This document shows positions 28,025 to 42,388 of a stretch of DNA of 64,000 bases, piece after piece. This DNA comes from Azospirillum sp. 412522 (GTDB lineage Bacteria; Pseudomonadota; Alphaproteobacteria; Azospirillales; Azospirillaceae). The stretch spans positions 493,838 through 557,837 of the forward strand of contig NZ_RWIJ01000003.1 of NCBI RefSeq assembly GCF_019805165.1, read 5' to 3'. A program made the position numbers and the translations under genes. A model generated the notes under the pieces. It worked only from the letters and a program-made list of their open reading frames with translations, was not told the origin of the DNA and made no database searches. Every line of letters starts with the position of its first letter. Position 1 is the stretch's first letter.

Positions 28025-28582
28025 TCAGTGCGATACCTCTGTCGACGGTGCCGGCGAGGCTTGCGGCGAGGTTTGGCCAGTCCCCTCGTCGAGGACCGTC
28101 CCACGGTCGATTTCCACCAGCGTCACGGCGGCTTCCGCAATGGCGCTGCGCTCCGCGCGCGAAGAGGTCCACAGGGCGCGCAGCTCCATGGGAAGCTGCC
28201 CGATGACATCGTCGACTTCGCCCGGCGAGACATGGCGGGCGAGCAGCGCGAAGACGCACCGAGTCGCCAGATCCGGATCGATCTCCCCGTGGCCGGGAGC
28301 CCGGTCGCGCACGCCGTCCAGGAACTCCTGGACGGTCCGCACCCGTGTGGGATTGACCGCGGGTTTCCAGCTGTTGAAATATAGGCCGCAGACGATCATC
28401 GGCAGTTGTGCCGCAAGCTGCGCCGCCTCATCGACCGTCAGCCGGTCGCGCAGTTCGTGGAGAACGGTCCGCAGGGCCGCATAGGCGGTGTCCTTGCTCG
28501 CGGCCTGCATGTCCTCGAGGAGTTCGTTGAGCCAGATGTCGGCTTCCTGGACCGTCCGGTTGATCGCGGCTGGTCTGTCCAT
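28025..28582 (-). CDS. DUF2267 domain-containing protein
   Basis: A 185-residue soluble protein. The core (about residues 8-140) matches DUF2267: ADIWLNELLEDM, AALRTVLHELRDRLTVDEAAQLAAQLP, the GLYF.SWKP segment, and a second copy-like part ending in DVIGQLPMELRALW. The tail is Ser/Pro-rich. A strong AAGGAGG ribosome site is 6 bases before the ATG at 28582. The family's function is unknown to me; it often accompanies general-stress genes. The gene begins 54 bases after a broken PEBP gene, another stress-associated family, on the same strand. Confidence 0.85.
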   Translation of the reverse strand: MDRPAAINRTVQEADIWLNELLEDMQAASKDTAYAALRTVLHELRDRLTVDEAAQLAAQLPMIVCGLYFNSWKPAVNPTRVRTVQEFLDGVRDRAPGHGEIDPDLATRCVFALLARHVSPGEVDDVIGQLPMELRALWTSSRAERSAIAEAAVTLVEIDRGTVLDEGTGQTSPQASPAPSTEVSH

Positions 28583-28636
28583 TCCTATCCTCCTTATCGG
28601 CTGTCGCGTTCATTGCGGCTTCGGCGATCCGAAGCG

Positions 28637-28927
28637 CTAGCGCGCATAGGTGCCGACCAGTTCAGCTTCGCCCAGCAGGTGCTTGCCGACCTCCTTGCGC
28701 ACCTCGTCGATCGTCGCCTTTGGCCCGAGGCCGAGCGCCTCCACGTCCAACGCCATAAGGCGGAAGCGGTAATGGTGCGCGGCGTGCCCGCGGGGGGGAT
28801 TGGGGCCATCGTAATGCGCATGGCCATAACCGTTGATGCCGTGTCCCAGGCTTTCGGTCTTGGCGCCCTGTGTGGTGCCTTCGGGCAGACGGTCGCGCTC
28901 GGCCGCGATGTTGTAGACCGTCCAGGC
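28637..28927 (-). pseudogene. YbhB/PEBP-family protein, C-terminal fragment
   Basis: 96 codons corresponding to the second half of a YbhB/YbcL (Raf-kinase-inhibitor-like) protein: TVYNIAAERDRLPEGTTQGA, YDGPNPPRGHAAHHYRFRL, and GEAELVGTY at the end. The N-terminal half with the DPDAP motif is absent and no start codon or ribosome site precedes it. The DNA immediately upstream is in-frame noise and encodes, in another frame, an integrase N-terminus. A deletion joining the two genes at about 28928 is the simplest reading. Confidence 0.75.
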
Positions 28928-29858
28928 CCGCTGAAGCCGCGGCAGAGGACGTCGTGACGAGCACGGACGCCGCCGCAGCGACGCCGGGCTGAGCGGCCTG
29001 GGAGTGCGGGTGGGCTTCCACCTCCTTCTGGTTGGGCACCGGGCTGGCGTTGGGTTCAACGGGGTCGATTGATGCCACGGGGGCCGCGACCAAGGAGGAC
29101 TGCGCGGTCGGCTGCGCAGGCATGACGGTCGGCACCAGCGCCGGTGCCGACGGCGCCACGACGCTGGCGGGCCGCCTATCGGTCCCGGAAACCGCATTGC
29201 CCGACGGCGCGCCGGCCGGCATGCCGAACGTCATGCTGCTGACCGGCAAGGGCGGCAGGACGTCCGCGAGGTCGTCGTCGTAGTGGTTCTGTTCCCGTTC
29301 GGCGTTGATGCGGTGGACGCGGGGAAGCCCGCGCAGCACCAGCCGCGCGAGGTAGCTGTGCTCGGCCGTCTCCGCCGCCGGCACCGGCAGGCCGACGGTG
29401 ACGGCGCGCTCGAGCACCGCGCGGGCGGCGTCGAGCCGGTTGTGCCGGACGGCGTCCTCGATGGTGGCGACCGCGTCCAGCTCGGCCTGGACCCGCCGGG
29501 CGATCTCCTCCGGCCCCCGTTCCCCGCCCAGGGCACGCGCCACCTCCGCCCGTTCCAGCTCGCCGAGCAGGATCGGTTGGAGGAGGGCGCGGAGCGCGCT
29601 GGTGTCGATGGTGCCGGCCTGCATGACCTCGCCGAGGAGTGCGAGCACGGCATCGACCACGACGCTGAGACGCCGCCCTCGCTGCCGTGCGAGGCCGGGC
29701 ATATTGGTCCGCAGGGAGAGGCGTATCTCCCGACCAGCAATTTTTTTCGACAAATTTTCCGGGGCGCCGTCATCCCCGACCGCAGCCCCACACACTGGCA
29801 GAATCCTGCGCCACCAGTAGACGGATCCGCGGCGGTAGAGATGGACCCCAAGCGACAT
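28928..29858 (-). pseudogene. Site-specific integrase, N-terminal fragment
   Basis: From an ATG at 29858 (GGGGGAG eight bases upstream) about 310 codons read MSLGVHLYRRGSVYWWRR, REIRLSLRTNMPGLARQRGR and a long helical region, then a Pro/Ala-rich linker. This resembles the N-terminal part of tyrosine recombinases (..RGS.YW.RR.P.., ..LSLRT.....AR.R...L). The catalytic domain with the R-H-R-Y residues is missing: the frame passes into antisense of the PEBP fragment and stops at 28662. The recombinase assignment rests on the N-terminal pattern only. Confidence 0.5.
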
Positions 29859-30125
29859 CCCCGGCACTCCCCCGTGAAGGGCGCCGAACCGTCGTTGGCA
29901 CAGGCCGATGGCACAGTTGGGGGACCAGCCTGCTGGCTTCACCCTAAGTGCCTGATGCGCAAGGATTTCTAGGAAAGGTGGGGTGGCTCGTTCGCCGTGC
30001 CCCGTGGTGTGGGCGGGTTTATAGCGACCACATGTCGGGCTGTGAAGAGCTTTTTTCGCTTCGAAGTCATTTTTTTCTGCGGCCCTTCGCCGGCCCGGTT
30101 TTTCCAGGCCGGCGGCACCCATCGG
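29859..30125. other. Intergenic stretch after malQ with hairpin
   Basis: 267 bases without a gene. A 7-bp perfect stem (GCCGGCC/GGCCGGC, 30089-30113, loop 11) lies 13 bases after the malQ stop and may terminate the alpha-glucan operon; no T run follows on the minus strand. The rest holds the ribosome site of the integrase fragment. Confidence 0.5.
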
Positions 30126-32330
30126 TCAATGCGGGACGATGCCCGCCATCGGAGCGACAATCCGACGGAGATCCTCGTCGGATGCCAACTCCTCAAGCTT
30201 GCGGGGAAGGCGACGGCGCCAGTTGGGGTGCTGGTCCACCGTGCCGGGAAGGTTGGGCTGCTCGTCGTCCGCCAGAGCATCCTCGATCTGCGCCATCACG
30301 ATACGGGACGGCGTGCGGGCCAGATAAGCGTGGACGGCGGCGGACAACTCGACCCGGAAAGGCTGGTCGCCATCCTCGGCGGGATAGCTGTCGGGGCGCA
30401 GCCCCTCGCGCGTCAGCGCCTGCAGCAGGCGCCAGCGGTCGACGCCACGGTCCCAGCGGTCCTTGTCGCGGCTGGCATCGTCGGGGTAGAGGCCGAGACG
30501 CTGGCGCCAGTCGAGGTCGCGGCCGGTCCAAAAGCCCTTGAAGGGGGCCAGATCGTGGGTGCTGACCGTCGCCATGGAACCTGCCGGATAGTCGCTGGGC
30601 GGCTTGAAGCCGCCGTCGGCGGTGCGTTCGAAATAGAGCACCCGGTAGCTGAGGATGCCCGCCTGCTCCAGCGCCGGTCGGAAACCCTCCGGCACGGTGC
30701 CCAGATCTTCGCCGATCACGACACAGCGGTTGCGCCGGCTCTCCAGCGCCACGATGCGCAGCAGGTCGTGGAAGGGATAGGCGACATAGGCACCGGGGCT
30801 GCCATCCTCGGGAATCCAGAACAGATGCTGCAGCGCCATCACATGGTCGATCCGCAGAGCCGCGGCATGGCGCATGTTGGCGCGCAGAAGCTCGACGAAG
30901 GGGCGGTAGGCGGATTCGCGCAGGCCCAGCGGCGACAGAGGGGCAAGGCCCCAGTTCTGCCCGTTCATGTTGAACTGGTCGGGCGGCGCCCCGACATTGG
31001 CGCCCTGCACCAGCATCGAGGGGTCGGCCCAGGCGGATCCGCCGCCGGGATGGACGGCGACGGCAAGGTCGCGATAGAAGCCCATGGCAAGGCCGGCGGA
31101 CCGCCCGCGCGCCGCAGCCTCGCCCAACTGGCGGTCGGCCTCGAACTGCGCCCAGGCGAAGAAATCGACGCGGTCGGCATGCCCCATGGCGAAGGCGGCA
31201 ACTTCGGCGCTTCGCGGATCCTGGAAGGCCGCTGGCCAAGTCCGCCACATCCACTGCGAAGGGTCCTGGCGGAAGAAATGCTCGTGCAGGGCATCGAACA
31301 GGGCATGGCGGTCCAGCGCCTCGCCCATCTCCCGCCGGAAGGCGGCATAGGCGGCCTTGCGCGGGTGGTCGTCGGATAGGCCGCGGAAGCGGGTGTGCAG
31401 AGCTTCCAGCAGCGGCAGCTTCAGCGCGGAGACGGCGGGATAATCGACCAGCTCCGCCTGCCGTGCCGCGGCCAGCGTCGCCTGGAAATCGGGGTCCTCG
31501 ATCCGGGCGCGCAGATCATCGGCACCGGCGAATTCCGGAACGGCGGCCGGGTCGATGTAGAGGATGTTGAGGAACTGGCGGCTGGACGGCGAATAGGGAC
31601 CGATGTGGTTGGGGTCGGCCGGGAACAGGGCGTGCAGCGGGTTCAGACCGACCAGCCCGGCCCCCAGCCGGCCGACGACCTCGGCGAAGCCGGCGAGGTC
31701 GGCGAAATCGCCCATGCCCCAGTCCTGCTCCGAGCGCAGCGAATAGACCTGCAACCCGATGCCCCAGCTGCGGCCGCCCGGCACCATCTCCTCCACCGTC
31801 ACGCAGCGCTCCGGCGCCACGATCAGGGTGGTGGAGCCGGACGGCCCCGCAGACGGCTCCGCAGTTCCGCCGGCAGCCTCCACATGCAGATCCAGCCGGT
31901 GGTAGCCGATGGGCAACGACACCGGCAGCAGGGCGCCCAATGCGCGGCGCTCATACGGCTTGCCATCCAGCGTGGTTCGGTCGGCGACGGGCAGGTCACG
32001 GACTGCGATGCGACCGCCCTGGGGCGTCCCGCCCTCCGGCGTCAGCTCCCAGGCGAGCATGCCGTCGTCCAGGCCAGCCGGCAGGGCGACGCCCAGATCG
32101 ATCCCCTGCCCTTCCCCGGTCACGAACACCGGCGGCAGCGGGCGGTCCCACGACCGGCGTTCGACCGTGCGCAGGCTGTCGGCGACCTGCTCGTCCGTGG
32201 CGGCCTGCAACCCCATGGCGGCGACCAGCGCCCGCTTGGTCGCGGCGGAGGTCTCGCGCCGGTTGCCCCAGATGTCGTGATAGTGGGGTTCGAGTCCAAG
32301 CAGATCGGCCAGACGGTCGAGATCACTCAT
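30126..32330 (-). CDS. malQ: 4-alpha-glucanotransferase (amylomaltase)
   Basis: A 734-residue GH77 enzyme that moves alpha-1,4-glucan segments between maltodextrins in the cytosol. An N-terminal extension of about 180 residues precedes the catalytic barrel, as in many proteobacterial MalQ proteins. Motifs: GIGLQVYSLRSEQDWGMGDF, the nucleophile Asp in AALRIDHVMALQHLFWIP, the acid/base Glu in VVIGEDLGTVPEGF, and the third Asp in VSTHDLAPFKGFW. It is the last gene of the minus-strand alpha-glucan block. It would process short glucans released by GlgX. Confidence 0.96.
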   Translation of the reverse strand: MSDLDRLADLLGLEPHYHDIWGNRRETSAATKRALVAAMGLQAATDEQVADSLRTVERRSWDRPLPPVFVTGEGQGIDLGVALPAGLDDGMLAWELTPEGGTPQGGRIAVRDLPVADRTTLDGKPYERRALGALLPVSLPIGYHRLDLHVEAAGGTAEPSAGPSGSTTLIVAPERCVTVEEMVPGGRSWGIGLQVYSLRSEQDWGMGDFADLAGFAEVVGRLGAGLVGLNPLHALFPADPNHIGPYSPSSRQFLNILYIDPAAVPEFAGADDLRARIEDPDFQATLAAARQAELVDYPAVSALKLPLLEALHTRFRGLSDDHPRKAAYAAFRREMGEALDRHALFDALHEHFFRQDPSQWMWRTWPAAFQDPRSAEVAAFAMGHADRVDFFAWAQFEADRQLGEAAARGRSAGLAMGFYRDLAVAVHPGGGSAWADPSMLVQGANVGAPPDQFNMNGQNWGLAPLSPLGLRESAYRPFVELLRANMRHAAALRIDHVMALQHLFWIPEDGSPGAYVAYPFHDLLRIVALESRRNRCVVIGEDLGTVPEGFRPALEQAGILSYRVLYFERTADGGFKPPSDYPAGSMATVSTHDLAPFKGFWTGRDLDWRQRLGLYPDDASRDKDRWDRGVDRWRLLQALTREGLRPDSYPAEDGDQPFRVELSAAVHAYLARTPSRIVMAQIEDALADDEQPNLPGTVDQHPNWRRRLPRKLEELASDEDLRRIVAPMAGIVPH

Positions 32331-32435
32331 GCAGGGTCCCCGCGGGTTGTACGGAAATCAGGGTGGGGCTTAGGGATTGGGATGGCGGTCCGCGGCGTCA
32401 ATGCCGCCCGGCGGTCTATGCCATCGGCACTTCCA

Positions 32436-33521
32436 TCAGCCGGCCGAAAGAGCGCTGGCCGCCACCCCTGTCCCGTGTCCTGCCGATGTCGGCGGCGGGA
32501 TTGGAGAGGCAGCGGTATCGGCGGCCGGGGCTGTCAGCGCCGCCGCCGCGGCGGCGGCCTTGGCCTGGGCGATCTGCTCCAGCCGGCTGCGATAGCCGGC
32601 GACGGCGGACGACACCTCGCGCGTCATCGCCTCCAGCGGGCGGTCGGGATCGACGGCCTGCATCAGGGCGTGGGACAGGGCCTGCAGCTGATCGCGGTCG
32701 CCGGCGGCGACCGGGCCGGTTTCGGCGGCGGCGCGCACCTTGTCGGCCAGGGTCTTGATGGCGCGGGCGACCGCCTCCACCGGGGCATGGTCGCCATCCT
32801 CGCCAAGCCGCCGCAGCAGATCGTCCAGGAAGCCGCCGATACGGTCGACATGGTCGATGGACATGCGGTCCGGGACCGGGCGCGCCAGACCCGCCAGCGC
32901 GAATTCGATCAGAAAGGCGACCTGGATGCTGGCGCGCAGCCGCTTCTGGGTGGTGACGGCGGCGATCGCCTCGTTCAGCAGCATGCGGGCGCCGGACTGG
33001 GTCCATTGGCCGGTCGCCTTCAGCCGCAGCGTGTTGGGAGCGTCCAGAACCGGCACCTGCGCCCCTTCGCGCGGCGATTTGCGGCGGTCGGGGCCGGTGT
33101 AGTCGGCGGTAACGACGAAGCCCTTGCGCGACTCGATCAGGCTGACGATGCGGTCGCGCACCTGCTTGGGCGACACCGGCTTCATCAGCAGGTCGTCGCC
33201 GCCGACATTGGTGACACGGGTCAGCAGCGCCGGGGTCGGCGCCCAGGTGGTGACGATGACGCAGGCGAAGGGGTTGGGCACCGCGGGTTCGTTGCGCAGG
33301 GAGCGGATGAAGCGGAAGGCTTCGGAATCCTCGCCGTCGGCATCGACCAGCACCAGATCGGGGATCGCCGCGTTCAGCAGGCCGGCGGCGGCCTTCACCG
33401 AATCGAACAGCTCGACCCGGCGGAAGCCCAGCCGGATCAGCACGTCGCGGAACACGCGCGCGGTGTTGAGCTGGCTGTCGATGATCGCCGCGTCGACCTG
33501 CGAGAAATCGTAATCCGGCAT
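32436..33521 (-). CDS. Response regulator with receiver domain and unknown output region
   Basis: A 361-residue protein. Residues 1-130 form a receiver domain: acidic AIIDS near 14, phosphoacceptor Asp in DLVLVDADGED (about residue 59), Thr in VIVTTW and Lys in DDLLMKPVS. No DNA-binding or enzymatic output domain is recognisable. Residues about 165-320 are helical (IQVAFLIEFALAGLARPVP, GGFLDDLLRRLGEDG) and the last 50 are Ala/Pro-rich and disordered. The start is the ATG at 33521 with GGTAGGA. It lies between glgX and malQ on the same strand, so a role in controlling glycogen use is suggested, but its histidine kinase is not nearby. Confidence 0.88.
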   Translation of the reverse strand: MPDYDFSQVDAAIIDSQLNTARVFRDVLIRLGFRRVELFDSVKAAAGLLNAAIPDLVLVDADGEDSEAFRFIRSLRNEPAVPNPFACVIVTTWAPTPALLTRVTNVGGDDLLMKPVSPKQVRDRIVSLIESRKGFVVTADYTGPDRRKSPREGAQVPVLDAPNTLRLKATGQWTQSGARMLLNEAIAAVTTQKRLRASIQVAFLIEFALAGLARPVPDRMSIDHVDRIGGFLDDLLRRLGEDGDHAPVEAVARAIKTLADKVRAAAETGPVAAGDRDQLQALSHALMQAVDPDRPLEAMTREVSSAVAGYRSRLEQIAQAKAAAAAAALTAPAADTAASPIPPPTSAGHGTGVAASALSAG

Positions 33522-33674
33522 CGTCCTACCCGAAGCTCCGCTGCGGCCGTGACGGGAAGCCGCGGTGCAGCGTAACACGCTTTTTCTCCGCCCGTCGCGG
33601 TAGCATCTCCGCCGGGGAGATGGACAGTGGGCAAAGGACCGCAGGGGATCGCTCCCCCACCCTGTGCCCGCCCC

Positions 33675-35813
33675 TCACATGCCCGCCTGCTCCACCAGGG
33701 TGAAGACCAGGACCGTCCGCCCGTCGACCAGCGCCGAGCGTCCGGCGAGATGGATGCGCTCGTCCCCCGCCCCGTCGGCGACGCGGGTGTCGAGCACGCA
33801 GCGCCAGCCCCGGCCGCCCGGCACGTCGGGCAGGGTCACGGTCAGGGTGTCGGCATGGGCGTTCAGCACGATCAGCAGGACGCCGTCGGACAGCGACTGG
33901 CCGTCCGGGCCGACATGGGTGCCGGCGCGGCCGTTCAGCAGCAGGACGATGCAGCGCGCCTGGGTGTTGCGCCAATGCTCGGCCGTCTTCTCCACCCCTT
34001 GCGCGTTGTACCAGACGATGTCCTTCAGCCCGTTCTCCGCCACCTCCCGCCCATGCAGGAAGAGCGGCCGGCGCAGCACCGGGTGGACGCGGCGGAGCGC
34101 GATCAGCCGGCGGACGAAGGAAACCAGCGACCCGTCGCGCCCGCTCCAGTCGAGCCAGGTGATGTCGTTGTCCTGGCAATAGGCGTTGTTGTTGCCGTCC
34201 TGGCTGTGGTCCAGCTCGTCGCCGGCCAGCATCATCGGCGTGCCCTGCGACAGCATCAGCGTCGCCAGCAGGTTGCGCTTCTGCCGCGCCCGCAGCTCGG
34301 TCACCGCGGGGTCGTCGGTCGGCCCCTCCACCCCATGGTTCCAGGAGCAGTTGGAGGAATGGCCGTCGCGGTTCTCCTCGCCGTTCGCCCAGTTGTGCTT
34401 GTCGTTGTAGGAAACGAGGTCGTGCAGGGTGAAGCCGTCATGGGCGGTGATGAAGTTCATGCTGGCCCAGGGGCGGCGCCCGCGCTTCTCGAACAGGTCG
34501 GCGGAGCCGGCGATGCGGCCGGCCAGTTCCGGCAGCATGCCGTCGTCGCCGCGCCAGTAGCGCCGCACGGTGTCGCGGTAGCGGTCGTTCCACTCCGCCC
34601 AGCCCGGCGGGAAATTGCCGACCTGATAGCCGCCGGGACCGACGTCCCACGGCTCGGCGATCAGCTTGACGTCGGCCAGCACCGGGTCCTGGCGCACCGC
34701 GTCGAGGAAGCCGGAACCGGGGTCGTAGCCGTAGGGTTCCCGCGCCAGCACGGTGGCGAGGTCGAAGCGGAAGCCGTCGACATGCATCTCCGTCACCCAG
34801 TAGCGGAGGCTGTCCATCACCAGCTGGACCACCCGCGGATGGCTGAAGTCGAGCGTATTGCCGGTGCCGGTGTCGTTGATGTAGTAGCGCGGGCTGTCCG
34901 GCATCAGCCGGTAGTAGCTGAGATTGTCGATGCCCTTGAAGGACAGGGTCGGCCCCAGATGGTTGCCTTCGGCCGTGTGGTTGTAGACGACGTCGAGGAT
35001 GACCTCGATCCCCGCCTCGTGCAGGCGGGCGACCATCGTCTTGAACTCCGACAGGACGCCGGTGTTCATGTAGCGCGGCTCCGGCGCGAAGAAGCCGATG
35101 GTGTTGTAGCCCCAGTAGTTGGTCAGGCCGCGGGTGACGAGGTGCTGCTCGTCGGCGATGGCCTGGACCGGCAGGAACTCCACCGAGGTGATGCCGAGCG
35201 CCCGCAGATACTCGATGACGCTCTGGGTCGACATGCCGGCGAAGGTGCCGCGCAGATGGGCCGGCACGTCGGGATGGCGCATGGTGAAGCCGCGCACATG
35301 GGTCTCGTACAGCACCGTGTCGGTCCAGGGCACCCGGCGGTGGCGGTCGTGCCCCCAGGTGAAGGCGCCGTCCACCACCCGGCATTTCGGCATGCCGCGG
35401 GCATTGTCGCGCCGGTCGAAGGACAGATCCTCCTTGGTCGAGCCGACCCGGTAGCCGTAATGGGCGTCCGACCATTTGAAGCCGCCGAACAGCGCCCGGG
35501 CGTAGGGGTCGATCAGCAGCTTGTTCGGGTTGAAGCGGTGCCCCTCCTCCGGCTCGTACGGCCCGTGGACGCGGTAGCCGTAGAGCAGGCCGGGCCGGGC
35601 GTCGGGCAGGTAGCCGTGCCAGACCTCGTCGGTGTGTTCCGGCAGGGTGATCCGCTCGACCTCGCGCTGGCCGGTCTTGTCGAACAGGCAAAGCTCCACC
35701 CGCTCGGCATGGGCGGAGAAGAGCGCGAAATTCACGCCGAACCCGTCCCAGGTGGCGCCGAGCGGATTGGGCTTGCCGGGCCAGACCGGGGTGCGGGCGG
35801 GGGTGAGGGGCAT
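33675..35813 (-). CDS. glgX: Glycogen debranching enzyme
   Basis: A 712-residue isoamylase-type GH13 enzyme that removes alpha-1,6 branches from glycogen. An N-terminal CBM48 domain (residues 10-110, GATWDGFGVNFALFSAHAE) precedes the barrel. Catalytic residues: D351 in DGFRFDLA, E387 in KLIAEPWD, and D459 in ITAHDGFTLHD. The start is the ATG at 35813 where the family's conserved PG.P.PLG region begins 14 residues in; the longer frame covers the control region. It is separated from glgB by a terminator and a 406-base gap, so it has its own promoter. Confidence 0.96.
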   Translation of the reverse strand: MPLTPARTPVWPGKPNPLGATWDGFGVNFALFSAHAERVELCLFDKTGQREVERITLPEHTDEVWHGYLPDARPGLLYGYRVHGPYEPEEGHRFNPNKLLIDPYARALFGGFKWSDAHYGYRVGSTKEDLSFDRRDNARGMPKCRVVDGAFTWGHDRHRRVPWTDTVLYETHVRGFTMRHPDVPAHLRGTFAGMSTQSVIEYLRALGITSVEFLPVQAIADEQHLVTRGLTNYWGYNTIGFFAPEPRYMNTGVLSEFKTMVARLHEAGIEVILDVVYNHTAEGNHLGPTLSFKGIDNLSYYRLMPDSPRYYINDTGTGNTLDFSHPRVVQLVMDSLRYWVTEMHVDGFRFDLATVLAREPYGYDPGSGFLDAVRQDPVLADVKLIAEPWDVGPGGYQVGNFPPGWAEWNDRYRDTVRRYWRGDDGMLPELAGRIAGSADLFEKRGRRPWASMNFITAHDGFTLHDLVSYNDKHNWANGEENRDGHSSNCSWNHGVEGPTDDPAVTELRARQKRNLLATLMLSQGTPMMLAGDELDHSQDGNNNAYCQDNDITWLDWSGRDGSLVSFVRRLIALRRVHPVLRRPLFLHGREVAENGLKDIVWYNAQGVEKTAEHWRNTQARCIVLLLNGRAGTHVGPDGQSLSDGVLLIVLNAHADTLTVTLPDVPGGRGWRCVLDTRVADGAGDERIHLAGRSALVDGRTVLVFTLVEQAGM

Positions 35814-35898
35814 CAGCGGGCGGCCTGTGTGGTGGATGTCTTGGAGGCGATCGTCAGGGCCGCCGGTCCGGCAGGTCGCCGGCTGGGAGGCCGGCGGA

Positions 35899-35951
35899 TG
35901 GAACGTCTGGAACAGGATGGAACAGTTTTCGGGAGATGTTCCATTGTTCCA
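35899..35951. promoter_or_regulatory. Array of five TGGAACA-type heptamers upstream of glgX
   Basis: TGGAACG (35899), TGGAACA (35908) and TGGAACA (35918) are followed by the inverse TGTTCCA (35937) and TGTTCCA (35945). The inner pair is a perfect 7-bp inverted repeat with a 12-base centre. Head-to-head spacing of 8-10 bases suggests binding of one protein on one DNA face. It lies 86-138 bases upstream of the glgX start. The binding protein is unknown; the spacing does not fit an EcfG promoter. Confidence 0.55.
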
Positions 35952-36117
35952 TTCCCTGGCCGCACCGCCATCGCGGCGTGCGGACTCCGCCGGCGGTACA
36001 GCACGTCGGGGTTTGCCCGTCGGGCCCACATCACCTCATCAATGGAGGGAACGGGGTTCCTATCGACCATCAGCCAGCGCACGCCTCACCGGTTCCCCGA
36101 AAAGACACAAGAGATCC

Positions 36118-36153
36118 AATAAGAAAGCCTCCCCCGACTGCCGTCAAGGGAGG
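36118..36153 (-). terminator. Rho-independent terminator of glgB
   Basis: On the minus strand CCTCCC and GGGAGG (36128-36153) form a stem followed by CTTTCTTATT, about 65 bases past the glgB stop. A second, stronger hairpin lies just before it at 36185-36213. Confidence 0.6.
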
Positions 36154-36184
36154 TTGGCGACAATGGCGTGGGTTGTTGCGCGTG

Positions 36185-36213
36185 CCTCCCTCTCCCGCCG
36201 AGGGAAAGGGAGG
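36185..36213. repeat. GC-rich hairpin after glgB
   Basis: CCTCCCTCTCCC and GGGAAAGGGAGG pair with one mismatch around GCCGA, seven bases past the glgB stop. A longer hairpin of similar composition lies between urtA and urtB (60151-60201), suggesting a dispersed repeat family. Confidence 0.6.
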
Positions 36214-36219
36214 TTCACC

Positions 36220-38520
<2,301 letters not shown>

Positions 38521-38566
38521 TGGCCAAGTGCCCTTCTTCGTGGACCATAACCGTCCCGTAGCCGCC

Positions 38567-38645
38567 ATCCCCGCGAAGGCGGGGATCCAGGCTTACGCGC
38601 AAAACCCCATTTTGGGGAGCCCTGGATTCCCGCCTGCGCGGGAAT
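38567..38645. repeat. REP-like palindromic element
   Basis: A compound palindrome in the treS-glgB gap. ATCCCCGC-gaag-GCGGGGAT (38567-38586) and ATTCCCGC-ctgc-GCGGGAAT (38626-38645) flank CCAGG...CCTGG and a small CCCC/GGGG hairpin. This ATCCCCGCGAAGGCGGGGATCCAGG type of unit is widespread in proteobacterial intergenic DNA. It may stabilise or end the treS transcript. Confidence 0.8.
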
Positions 38646-38651
38646 GACGGC

Positions 38652-38684
38652 CGACGAGGCGTTGCATCGTGCAAAGCCTCGTCG
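38652..38684 (-). terminator. Hairpin after treS-mak
   Basis: CGACGAGGC and GCCTCGTCG form a perfect 9-bp stem extended inward by TTGCA/TGCAA with one mismatch, about 82 bases past the treS stop. No T run is present, so it may work together with the adjacent REP-like element. Confidence 0.5.
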
Positions 38685-38765
38685 GGACGCCTTCTCCGGA
38701 GGTGAACATACCCGCGGCGGTTTCGTCACACCATGCCCGCCGCGGATTTTGCCCGATCCGGCGGT

Positions 38766-42104
<3,339 letters not shown>

Positions 42105-42388
42105 GGGTCCAGCACTTTCGAGAAGCGATTGACGGAACACGTGTCGCGGGAACACGGGACTGAAACAAGCCACCCGGTCGAAGGTTTCACCCGGACGACC
42201 GCCAGACAACCCCTGACTTCCGGATAGGCTGGACGGGGAAAACCAGGGGGTAAGACCATCGGATGGGGATCCGCCGCCCCCCATTCCAAAGCGCGGCAAC
42301 CCGGACTGGACACCGATTGACGCCGACGGATTACGCAGGCAGGGTGGCCGAACTTACAACTTTTCACTTAGGGCGTAGCGGATACATC

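Larger units (their letters stand above)
35814..36219. other. Gene-free control region before glgX
   Basis: 406 bases with no supported gene. It contains a five-copy heptamer array (35899-35951), and at the glgB side two GC-rich hairpins (36128-36153 and 36185-36213). The first part must include the glgX promoter. Confidence 0.6.

Noticed and set aside
35899-35951. EcfG general-stress promoter
   Set aside because: GGAAC cores are present, but no CGTT-type -10 lies 16-17 bases downstream on either strand.
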